64,000 bases of DNA from assembly GCA_030248065.1 (NCBI GenBank), contig JASAMV010001489.1:1-64000 (forward strand), read 5' to 3'. Shown here piece by piece: positions 1 through 12,300 of the stretch (position 1 is the first letter of the stretch; every line of letters begins with the position of its first letter). Below the pieces are notes generated by a model. It was not told the origin of the DNA. It did no database searches and worked only from the letters and a program-made list of their open reading frames with translations. The DNA is from Rhynchonema sp. JSB1_4 (taxonomy: Eukaryota; Nematoda; Chromadorea; Monhysterida; Xyalidae). The translations under genes were made by a program, and so were the position numbers.

Positions 1-1542
1 AACAGGCGGTATCCCTCTTTTCGAAGGGGGAACAGACGTACCCACCTGGGGGGGAAGGACGGGGGAGAGGACCCAAATTTGGAGAAAAGTTATTTTTGAA
101 GTCAAAAATTTGACTCATTTTTGCCCCGTTTTGGAAAAAAATCTCAATAAAAAGGGTATTTTGTCGATTTTTGACGACATTGGCCTAGAAATCACTCATT
201 TTATGCCTAAAAATGCCTATTTTAGGCCTAAATTTGCCTATTTTTAGCCAAAAATTGGCGGAGCAGACGTACCCGGAGGGGGAACAGTGGGGCAGGCGTA
301 CCATGGAGGGGGAACAGACGAACCCGAGGGGGGACCCCCTCCCCCCTACACTACACTGATTACCGGTAATTTATTTTTCAGAGAAAATGTGTTTTTCGGT
401 CTGAAAATGGCGAGACATTTTTTTAGGCTTCGAACCTATGTTATGAAATCGTTTTAAAAAGGCCTAAAACAGCTGAAAGCGACCCTATTGCGTGCCTGAA
501 ACATGCAGGCGGGGATTAACAAACCATAAGCAAAGCAAAACTTGCTCAAAAATGGGTGTTTTTGACTTTCGAATTTCTTAAGTACTAGTAATTTATTTAA
601 ACAAACGGTTAACCACAGCGTCCGGCGCCAGTGTTGGAGGTGGGGGGGGGGGGGTGTTTGCGGGGGGTTATCCCCCAGTACAGTAGATATCCCCCATAGT
701 AGTGGCAGGGGGGTTGGGGGGTTACCCCCTCTCAGTGCTTACCTACCACAAAACCCGACGGGGGTTGGGGGGGTTGAGTACTTACCTCTCACAACTCCAA
801 ATCATACCTCTCACAAGCAATTTTACACCTTTTTAAGGCAAAATCGGTGTTTTCGACCTTATTTTCCCAAAAAAATCGCAAACCCATCCATAATACCTAT
901 TTTCAGGCGATTTTCGGCGAAAATTCGGAAAAAAGTACTGTTTTTACCCCCATCTTTTGGCCACAATTGTATCACAAAAACTGTGTTTTTTGCCCTTTTG
1001 GGTGACCAAAATCATACCTCTCGCGCTTCCGGTGCCAACCCCGCATCATACTTATCTCCCACACATGGGCCTGCCACTACACTGTATCCCCAGTGTAGTT
1101 CCTGGGGGGAGGGGGTCCCCCTAGGGTACACTAATTTCCCCGACCAAGGCACACTAGTACACTAATTTCCCCAATTTTTGTCCAAAAAAAGCATTTTTAG
1201 GCATACAATGGGCATTTTTGGGCCAAAAATGTGTGATTTTCAGGTCAATGTTGTCATAGGTCGCCAAAATACCAGGTACCCCCTCCCCCGATTTTGCCCC
1301 ACAAGTGCCAATTTTTGACCAAAATGGCCAAAGTTAGTGTAAAAATCAGTGGCTTTTACCTCAAATTACCCAATATTCGCGCGCTACGCGTTTTCAATTT
1401 TCAAAATACTACGTTTTCACATGATTCCACACATAATGAAAACATTAAAATTTTTCACCCGAAAAGCTAACCCCCACCCCAAACCGCCCGCCCTGGCTCA
1501 AGATCAACTGTTGTTGTGAGTCGCCATCCACACCGTTTTCAG
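1..1542. repeat. Repeat-rich non-coding sequence, intron of MDN1
   Basis: This stretch precedes the first recognisable midasin exon and shows no convincing coding sequence. It is a patchwork of G/C homopolymer runs, T-rich blocks and short repeats. A unit like AACAGACGTACCC recurs near 29, 262 and 311. ACTACACTG at about 352 and CAGTGTAGT at about 1091 look like the opposing ends of hAT-type elements, with the G- or C-rich subterminal tracts also seen in the better-defined element at 6684-7094. It probably represents nested transposon remains in the intron upstream of the AAA1 Walker A exon. Confidence 0.45.
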
Positions 1543-3337
1543 GGTCCTGTTGGATCTGGAAAGAGTGATCTGATTCGGTCGGTCGCGAAACGCAGTGGTC
1601 GCATTTGTGCTCCGGGGTTTACGGTCGTGCAACTCGGCGAACAATTGGACAGCAAAGTGAGTGTTTTCTTCTGTATTTGGTGTTTATTTGTTCGTGGACT
1701 GAGCCGTCATCGTTCAAACTAAAACAGTCGATATGCGGTGACAGTACGCTCACCTAGTTCCGGCTCCGAGTAGTTTGGATTGGATGGCCTGTCGGCACTT
1801 CATGGGCAGTACAACCAGACATTTGGTTTGGTTATAAATTTCTGTGTGTTTCTGATGCTGGGAACGTTTGTTTCAAAATCAAAGTCTGTTTGTTGGTATT
1901 AGGGTGTTGTTTCTGCAATTTTACGTCTGAACTGGTGCAAAGCATATTCGTAATGCACAAAACGCTCAATTTCACGTTCAACAAATCTCTCGTCACATGC
2001 AAAATATGCCCCGTGTGATGTGAACATACCATCTTGCACATTCTGTGTTGTGGAGATTCTTTGTAGTGACAAAAGTGACCTGGTCCCGTTTATGCCACCA
2101 AAAAGAAAAAGAGGGCTGACTGTGGTAGGTTTGCTAATGCTGGCTAAACAAATATGACCCAAAAGCTATCTCTTTACTCCATTCCACTTGCAGTCCTTAA
2201 TCGGCACCTATCAATGCACGGAGATTCCGGGCGAGTTTGTCTGGAAGCCGAGTCTGCTGACGAAAGCGGCTGAGAATGGTGACTGGCTGCTGCTGGAGGA
2301 CATCGGATACGCACGACCCGACTTTCTCGGCTGTTTGGCCGCAATTCAGGAAACGAGAACGGTCCAGATTCATGCTCGCGGTTGTGTGCAAGTGCATGAA
2401 GAATTCAGATTGATTTTGACGTTGAGGTAAGGTACACGGATAAATTTCTATTGTTGTTTCGTATGGAAATAACCTGAATTCTTGTTTGTAATCTTCTAGC
2501 AGGTATTTTTTTGCAGAACTGATGATCGACTGAGAAATGACGCCAAACAAGCACCATATCTTGATAAACTTTGGGCGCGCGTTCGACTGCCAGAATTTAC
2601 GAACTTGGAATTGTCTTATGTTGGTTTTTTTGTAATGTTTTGCCCATTTCGATGTTGCAACAAACTTTATAATAATCTTTGGCTTCTCAATTCCAGGTCC
2701 TTCGATCAAGCTTCGCTCCGCTGGCGCAAGTATGTCAGAAACTGCTGGATATTTTCCACGATGTTCGATCTCAGCAATCACAAATCTCCACACGGAATCG
2801 TAGACAGCTGGTCGCACGGTGAGAATGAACATATTTTCTCTTCAACCTAATGGAAATTTTCTCTTAATTTTAATTTCAGAGATCTATTCAAATGGTGCAC
2901 GCGCGTGTCCGAATCGTGCCAGCTCGACGAACCGGTGGGCATTCTATTGGAGGCCGTGGATGTGTTGTGTGCGAGTGAAAATGATCGAAACACACGATTG
3001 GCACTGGTCATGGGCGTGGCTGCCAAATTGAATGTGCCAGCTGAACAGGTTGGTCTTGGGGTTAATTGTGATGTGAGTGCTTTTGTTGCATCACTCTATG
3101 CAATGCACATTTGCGAATGTCTAGCGTTGATGATGTTTTGGTGAAGTGAACACGAACAAATCGGATTGTTTTCCTCAGGTTTCTTTATTTGTTTATCAAG
3201 CAAGCGAAACATTTTCACGCGACTGTTGTTCAGGCACAATATTACGTAACCAAGCACAAGCCATCAGTGCACATTGACAACAAAGCTGTGCGTTTTGGTC
3301 GAGCGAGGTTCACTTGTCAGGATGCAGATCCAAAACG
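1543..3337 (+). CDS. MDN1: MDN1 exons: AAA1 module
   Basis: Exons 1543-1656, 2194-2426, 2517-2619, 2697-2818, 2880-3048 and 3234-3337 join in phase. The first carries a Walker A loop GPVGSGKS. The second carries the Walker B-like strand WLLLEDIGYA after AAENGD, followed by a sensor region (EEFRLILTLRT). The later exons encode the helical part (FAPLAQVCQKLLDIF; DLFKWCTRVSE). In midasin AAA1 is the least conserved ring module, and this fits. Sequence upstream of the Walker A loop is outside the window. The 2619/2620 donor reads GTTGGT rather than GTAAGT. Confidence 0.85.
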
Positions 3338-6300
3338 GTAGTGTTTCGTTTTTGTTCATTTTATTTATGTTTTCTGTGTTCAAAATCAAAATATGATTAC
3401 TCCAGCCTCGAAAATCTTGGCAATTTCGCCCTGACGCGCACGGCCAGTCAATTGCTGGAGAAAGTCTCTGTTGCTGCACTAGCTAATGAGCCCGTATTGT
3501 TGGTGGGGGAAACGGGATCCGGAAAGACTGCCGCCGTACAGTTTGTCGCCGCCTGTTCAGGTTGATTCACATAAATAGTTTGTTCTTGTTAATAATGTCA
3601 TTTAACTGAATTTTATGTTTGTGAATTCTGGAATTATGTATATATTTTTGTGTTTGCAGGTAACAAGCTGCATATTGTCAACATGAGTCAGCAAACTGAG
3701 ACCAGTGATCTCCTGGGCGGGTTGGTGGTGCAGTTTATGTTGAACTCGAACTTGTTTTTTTGTTGTTGGGGTTCGTTTCTGTGACGCCGCTGAGGGAAAA
3801 CATTATGTCGCATCTGTGAAATTCAATTATGAGAGCCATGAAACATGTTATAGCTACAAACCTGTGACAATGCAATTTGTGCTCGATCCACTTCGTAAGG
3901 ACTACATGGATTTGTTCGCAAAAACGTTCAAAGAGAAGAAAAACACCAAGTTCTTGGGCCACGTGCAGGTTGGTGGTTGTTGATCCGCACATGTTACACG
4001 CCGTGATGACTAGGTCTTCCGATTATAACTCACCAATCCTTCACCATCCATCTTTCGAGAACGAAGAACTTTCCAATGAAAAAATGCCCAATTAATGCGT
4101 GTGTGTCAACAAAATTATGACACATTGATAATTTATCCACAGACCTGTTTCACCAACAATCGCTGGTCGGATCTGCTCGCCCTGATGCAGCACACAGCCG
4201 TGAATCTGGTAAGACAAAAGTCGGAAACCGTGAAAATCAGCAAGAACTTGCGTAAACATTGGACAAATCTGGCTGTTCGAATTAAGAAAATTCAGCATGT
4301 GATTGCCAAGAATGCCGCTGATGCGATGCCGTTCAGTTTCATCGAGGTTACAAAAATAATAATTTTTCAATTCATTTTATTTGAAATTTAAAAAAGCAAC
4401 CGAAATATTGTGTAGGGTGTTTTGCTGACAGCGGTGCAGAATGGTGATTGGCTGCTGCTGGACGAGATCAATCTCGCCTCGCCCGAAACACTCAATTGTT
4501 TATACGCGTTGTTGGAGCAGCGCGACGAGAACTCGGTCGTATTCGCTGAGTCCGATCGGTTGGTGGATTGATTTTTTGTATTAATTATACCTTTTCTAAT
4601 TTTTTGTCCATTCACAGAAACGACCCGATCAAAATCCATCCGAATTTCCGACTGTTCGCTTGCATGAACCCAGCGACCGATGTTGGCAAACGGAATCTGC
4701 CGCTCGGTATCAGGAACAGGTGAGTCTTATTCATGTTTTGCTCATTTCAGTTTCAGTGCTCTGTTGGGCACTGTAGTTGCAATCTTTCCGGAAAAGTACA
4801 TCTACTGGAAAAAACGGTTTTTTCGAAAAAAACCGTTTTTCCCGATATTTTTCCGAGTCGCACATTATGCGCTAAAAATGGTGTATGAAAGGTGAGCCTG
4901 CTGAGAAAGTGCGAATAAAAGCCACAAAAGTGCTGAAAAACACTTGAAGAAGTATGTTTCTGCAATAAAAATAGGTCGTTTCCCACAATTTTGACACTTT
5001 TACAGAAAAGTTAAAAATCCACCATGCACTTTTTCCGGAAAGATATGCTTAATTGAAAAAAAAACAGAAAAACCGTTTTTTACACCTGCGACTGTTGTTG
5101 GCAGTTAGATACGTTCCATTCCATATAGTTACGGTATCGGGGTTTCGAGCAAACAATGCTTCATTGTCATCTGGTTAGACAGCTTTTGGAAATCTAATTT
5201 GAAGAATTCAAACTTGCTCGTTGCCATAATTTACTCCATTCCATCGCCCAGATTCACCGAGTTTTTCGTCGACGACCTAGTGGAGCGCGAAGACCTGCTT
5301 GTGTTGGTACAGTGCTATTTGCAAGCAATGGCCGTGCCGGCTGCCATGCTCTCAACGCTGGTCGACTTTTATTTGACCGTCAAACGCGATGCCACCAAAT
5401 TGACAACTGACGCCTTTGGACATCGACCGCATTATAGGTAGGCAGAGTCTGTCACCTTTGTTGTGACATTTTTCTTGAATTTTTGTCACTTTTGGAGAAG
5501 GTTCACTCTGAACCGTAGAATCACGTTTGCGGACAAGCGCGTCGACCAGGAACGACTATGGTTGGATCAGGACTTGGCATGGTCAAATTTTGTTTGACCG
5601 GTATTTTAGGAATTGGTTCGATCACTTAAAGCTTTTCCCTACACAAAACGAGCAGCTATGGTGGAAATTAGTGATCCACTTCAATCGTAAAATACGGGTC
5701 ACAAATATTGGCGCATGCGACTCACAAGTCGTGCGCTGGTCAAAAGTGCTTGCCTGCCCGCCCGCTTGCCGGCATTGCTGATGCGGCACTGCGTTCAGTA
5801 AACAAAAAATAAAAGCCACATTGGTTTGGTTAGTTCATATCAATTTCAGTGCCTTTCATTTTTCAAAAACACGTTTGGTAGAAATTTCACCGTTTTGATC
5901 ACCAACTGCCATTTTAAACCGACAGTCTTCGGACCCTGTGCCGTGCGTTGCGTGTATCGGCGCGCAATCAATACTCGAATGTGCAACGATCAATCTACGA
6001 AGCGTTCTGCATGTCGTTTCTCACCGAAGTCGACTCGCAATCGAGAAAGACAGTGCTTGCGCTCATTCAGGTATTAATGATTCAATGCTTTACATTTTCG
6101 GTGAGGTTTTTTCATTGCGGAAGAACATGATTGTGTGAATCAAACATAATTAGGTGATCAGGAAAGATTGTGCACCGACTTTTCTGTTGCCATCATCGAC
6201 CTGTTTTCATAGATGGTGCGTGCGCCAAGGCGCACGGCGCACGTGAGCGCAAATGCCCCGGAATAATCACCGAATCACAAAGCTAATTTTTTCAGAAACA

Positions 6301-9300
6301 CATTCTCGGACCGAACCTGGCTGTACAGAAGCAAATTCTCAACACACCACTGCCCCCACCGTCCGATGGCGCCGAATACAAGTGTGTCCGCGCTCTCTTG
6401 TCATATTTTGCCACTTTGCTTTGATGAAGTTTCAGAAATGAATGTTTTGAAATTTTATCTGACGCTTCACGTAAGAATGACTTCGCTGGTGTCGGTCCAC
6501 AATCAATCGATTGCTCCGACACGTCTTCCAAAAATAGCAAGGCAGATTTCCAAAACTGACATAAAATACCTGCTGTTGCACACAACTCACAGACGTGTGC
6601 AGTGATCGCGGACAGTAATTACCGTGTGGCGGTAATTTTTTCCTTGCATTTTTGCACAAACAGTCGTAATTACTGCCTACTGGCAGTGGTGTCGTTGAGA
6701 AATCGAAATTTTCCCATACCCAGCCCAATTTTCGGGAAATTTCCCATACATGCCCCCAAAAATCAAAAATTTCCCATACCATGGGGGTTTCTCCAAAAAT
6801 CCTAAAAATTCCCATACCCGAGGGGGGTTTAAATAAATGACCCCAAAAATCTTCTGAAAGTACCAAAAAGTGGTCTAAAAGTGAATAAAAGAGAGTTTTC
6901 TTGCGGCATCAAGCGATTTTTGACATTTTTATGCGAAAAATGGTCAATTTTGGTACTACTCGGGGTCAAAAAGTCATTTCTTAAGGGTGCTTGTTCCAAA
7001 AGTGAAAAGTTTCCCATACCCCATACCCCCGGCCGATTTCCCACACCCCATACCAGGGGGAATAACCCCCCCCCACCCCCTCACGACACCACTGATTACT
7101 GGCAGTGGATATCGCAAAGACCCCGCTTACTTGTTGCTCACACTGACCGTGGAAATTTGTGTGCTGTTTCACTTTAGGAATAACAGACCACGTTATCAGT
7201 TAATTCAAAAATATTTCCCAAAAATGGAACTCGTGTTCCCACATTGCAGACGTGTGGAAGGCTACTGGCTGGAATGTGGTGTCGAGCCACCGAGCACCGA
7301 TTCCAGCTACGTGCTCACCAACACCGTCCGTCGCAACATCAGGGACGTCGCGCGCGCTCTGGCCACCAAGTATGTGTTGTTGTTTTCTCTTTGTTTTCAT
7401 TTGTTTTCTCTATTTGCTTTCAAATTAGTGATTGGTACATTAGCCGGTCTGTACCGGTAACCTTGTGATTTGTGATGGGTCCTTTCCGGATCTGGTCACC
7501 CACCATGACGTGACGTAACTTTTTGTGTCAAGTATATCATTGTCGGTTTTGCTGATAATGTGGATTTTGTTCAGTGTAAAACCAGGCACTACGCCTTAGC
7601 GGCATCATCACTATTGCTCGAAATTTTACCAATACAAATGAGCCCATTACCAGGTCAGGGCTAGCAGCATCCACCTGTACCAATCACAACCAGATACCTA
7701 TTACGATATCTGTCATTCTGGCCTGTGTCAAACTTTGCGACAGGATTGGATTTATCTTGGGGCCAAAGCTTTTTCAGTCCAGCACAGTCCAGGCCGAGCC
7801 CTTCCACTCTCCCTCCACTTTCTATTACTCTGCTTCTACACGTATTCGTATTTTCATCCAGGACGCACGCCGTGCTGCTGCAAGGCGAAACATCGGTGGG
7901 CAAGACGAGTCTGATCAGCTATTTGGCCGCGTTGACCGGCAATCGATGTATTCGCATCAACAATCACGAACACACCGACGTACACGAGTATTTGGGCACA
8001 TATTGCTCGGATGTGAATGGCAAATTGGCGTTCGTTGAAGGTTAGACCTACTTAGATGGTTGTTTGTTCCAGTCTGAGATCTCTATCTATCTATCATGGG
8101 CCTTTGTATTTTGTGAATATCTCTGGTAACGGTGGTTCGATCCCCATTTCGCCAAATTGCCTGATGACTTTTCTGGATGGCGAGGAGAATGTGCTACGTT
8201 TTGAACGAATGTTGTTATTCCACTACGATTGATTCATTGTCGATTGCTGGCTGGCTGTATTTCGCAGTTTACATTCTTTATTTATTATATATGAGTTTTG
8301 ATCAAGACTTTCGTTCACCCTTGAGAATATTCATGTTTGCTATTTTATTGTCTTGTACGTTGCTGTTACGAAATTCATGTTTTCCGATCGCAGGTCCATT
8401 GGTGCAAGCAATGCGGCGTGGTTATTGGGTGATTCTCGATGAACTGAATTTGGCGCCACCAGAGATATTAGAAGCGCTCAATCGGGTTAGCTTGTTTCGT
8501 TGTGATGGCCGTTGGCTGATGTTACACACGAGAATGACCTGACGTACTTTGCTCTTGTTATTGTTGTTTTCTCCAACCGCTTAAAAGAAACAGAAAAAAT
8601 AAATGCCCAAAACCAACTATTATTGATAAACAAACATTTCACACAAATATTGCAGCTGCTAGACGATAACCGTGAGTTGTTCATTGGCGAGACACAAACA
8701 GTTGTGCGGCCGCATCAACGATTTCGACTGTTGGCCACTCAGAATCCGGCCGGTTGTGGACTGTATGGTGGACGGTGTGTGATTGGAATGGTGTACAGGA
8801 CAGCTCCTCGTCATGGTGACACGGTCAAGGCCTGGTATTTTCGGTGCCACAGTAAAGAATATTCGCTTGATTCTGTTATAAATAGGTGGTAAATCGCGAA
8901 TGACAGACTGGTGTTCAAATATCAGCATGCAGACCGTTTCGTTTCGCCACCTAGACTGTCACTGGTTGAGTGATTCGTAGGGTACACTGTATCAGGTACA
9001 TTTTTTGTCAATATTACTCCTAATCATGACTTTATCATGAAACTTTTTCCTTGCAGCAAACAGCTGTCACGTGCGTTTCGAAATCGTTTCGTCGAGTTGC
9101 ACTTTGACGATCTGCCGTCCGATGAACTGCAGCTGATCTTGCAACAACGATGCCAACTGCCGAAACAGTACGCCACCAAAATGGTGTGCTGCATGCGAGC
9201 GTTGCAGGTATGGGGACGCAACAGGACGTATTTTGTTGAGTTGCAGCTTCTTTCGCCTCTCGGACGACCGTGTTGTCCAACTGTTTCAACGATGGTAAAG

Positions 9301-12300
9301 TGTTCCGTGAAACATCAGCGTTTTCGTGATAACGTCTCATCTGCGTGCTGAAAGAATAATTTGGTTAGAATCTAAGTTGGAACGAGAGTCCATGTTTTTG
9401 GGAAGAAACAATTATCATTAACATCAGCTTTTGGCTGCGGTCATGAATTGTAATATTGCTGTTTATCGCACATCGCGAAATGACTTGAGCTCATAACCTG
9501 GCGATCGTAATTTTATTCTAACTATATCGCCCACTACTTCCAGCTGTACCGCAGCACGAGCGGTGTGTTCGCAGGCAAAGAGAGCTACATGACGTTGCGT
9601 GACCTGTTCAGATGGGGTCAACGGTACACACACGCACCCAAACGGGCATCGGAAGAATCCACGTTTTTCGATTGGGATCAGTACTTGGCCGATCAAGGTC
9701 GGAAAACTTGTGGCAAAAGCGGCTGAACTGATGGCGATTAGGGACAAGTCGAATTTGTGGTGATCGGTGCTTGTGCGGTCCTGGTTTCGTGGTCCGCCAC
9801 AGGACATTTTCTCACCTGAGAACTTTGGCCATTTCACGACGGTTTACTGACCGTTCTCACTTCGACCAAAGAAAATGTTGGTCATCATCGTCTCTTTTAC
9901 ATTCGGAGCAAAAACGTCGACTCATCTTGAACACGCGGCGATCATCCAGCAAGCATTACCCCGCTTTTTATGCTTATTTTATACGCTATTGACCCGTTAG
10001 GCTACCTCCTACTGGGCGGTCGGTGTCGTCGTGCTGCTGACGAGTCGATGGTGTGCGAATTGATCGGCAAAGAGTTCAAACGCGACATTGACACACAACG
10101 GTTGTTCGGTCGGAAATCACCCTATATGACCACACAATTGGCTGACACTGTTGATGGTTGGTTGTGGACTACTGGTTGGATAATAGACATTTGTGGTTGA
10201 TGTTAAAGGGTCTCCGCCATATATATGCGACCGAAACCAATCTCAATGAGACTTGGCACCGTAAGTGGGCTTGGTCCAAAACATTCACGGCCAAGAAAAT
10301 TTTTTCCCATGTCAGCTCCCTGTCTGAGCCAGGAGGGCTAAAAGGTAAAAACTTTTGACCCTACCTCAGCACCTTAAAATTAAAATATCGATCTGTTTCG
10401 CATATTCTTTGTGTGCAGTTTGTTCACAAATTTTTTATAAACGCCTTGGGTCTAATTTAGAACCATATTCACTTTTTTGGCACTACCACAGCTCGCGCTA
10501 TTTTGCCAAAACCACGGAAATTTTCGAAAAAAATTTTCCGTTGTATTTTCCGGTCATATAGAAAGCACACAGAGCTTTTATATAAAGTAGGCAAGAGAGC
10601 CCGTATATCATGCTATTCAAGCGATCAATGACTAATTTTCCACCGCTGATAAGTTTCGACAAAAGCTCGCTCAACTGTGGTGAACCTCAACTTTTTTACC
10701 ATTTTCTGTGGATCCCAGGCACACTTCTATCTCATATTTTCCTATTTTAGTAACAATGTACCGAGGTGATATATGGCACGCTAGATAGTAAAAATATAAT
10801 TGTTGTTAATTATGTGCAAATCTAGGTTGGTCCAGCTGCATCGTTGGAGGTACGAGCAATAAATGAGTTTTACACAAAATTCATAATTTTAGCAAATTTT
10901 CGCTTCCGTCATATTTTCAGCCTACCTACATTTGTGACGGATTTGTGGCCTTTACTGTCCGATGAAGCCCCAACGTTGCTGTTGTTTATCGATCAAAATC
11001 CAAAATTCTAGTTCTAACGTATCCTGAGAAAAATCATGCTAAGTGAAGGCACCGCAGACGCTGGTCCTGTTGTAAGCCCGGTTGTAGTTCCAAGTCCAAC
11101 GCATTGACCTCAATTAACACGATTTTTCTCAAGATACGTTAGAGCTAAAGTTTTGAATTTTGATCGATAAACAACAATAACGTTTGGGCTTCATCGGACA
11201 GCAAAAGCCACAATTCCTACCGAACTGTAGATAGGCTAAAAATATGACGGAAGTGAAAATTTGCTAAAATTATAAATTTTGTGTAAAATTCATTTATTGC
11301 TCGTACCTCCAAGGATGCAGCTGGACCAACCTAGATTTGCACATAATTAACAACAATTATATTTTTACTATCTAGCGTGCCATATATCACCTCGGTACAT
11401 TGTTACTAAAATAGGAAAATATGAGATAGAAGTGTGCTTGGGATCCACAGAAAATGGCAAAAAAGTTGAGGTTCACCACAGTTGAGCGAGCTTTTGTTGA
11501 AACTTATCAGCGGTGGAAAATTAGTCATTGATCGCCTGAATAGCATGATATACGGGCTTTCTTGCCTACTTATATAAAAACTCTTGTGTGCTTTCTATGT
11601 GACCGGAAAATACATCGGAAAATTTTTTTTCGAAATTTTCCGTGGTTTTTGGCAAAATAGCGCGAGGTGTGGTAGTGCCAAAAAAGTGAATATGGTTCTA
11701 ACTTAGACCCAAGGCGTTTATGAAAAATTTGTGAGCAAACTTCACACAAAGAATATGCGAAACAGATCGATATTTTAATTTCAAGGTGCTGAGGTAGGGT
11801 CAAAATTTTTTACCTTTTAGCCCTCCTGGCTCAGACAGGGAGCTGATATGGGGAAAAATTTTCTTGGCCGTGAGTGTTTTGGACCAAGCCCACTTACGGT
11901 GCCAAGTTTCATTGAGATTGGTTTCGGTCGCGTATATATGGCGGAGCCCCTTTAAAGTTGTTTGTTAAAATGTAGGCATGGAAAAAATTAAAAATGCCTG
12001 GAAATAGGGCACACATATTTGACAACAACGAAACATTTACGGCGGTGTCAAAATCAAACGTTAGTTAGTTTATAGCGTCGACACCCACTCAATAATACAT
12101 AAATAAGAAGATTAAGTGAAAGAAGCTGAAAGAAGTGAAAGAAGAAATAAACTAACTCAAAATCAAACGTCATCTGATTCGATGTGCGCAACTACTATTA
12201 ATAGCTGTCGTTCCCAGACATCTAGCTTATAAGTAACTTTACAGGAAGTCCGAAACGAATGGATCACCAAGTTTGACACCGGACCAAGTGTTTCGGATTT

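Noticed and set aside
983..1165. 60-codon open frame near the left edge
   Set aside because: Lies in repeat-rich sequence with C runs; no similarity and no splice context.
5502..5600. Open frame FTLNRRITFADKRVD after the AAA2 finger as an exon
   Set aside because: Joining 5437 to 5926 gives the expected midasin lid LRTLCRALR in phase; this frame has no counterpart and lacks a proper donor.
8125..8160. GGTTCGATCCCC as the T-arm of a tRNA
   Set aside because: Flanking bases do not form the T-stem and no D- or anticodon arm is found; it lies in an MDN1 intron.
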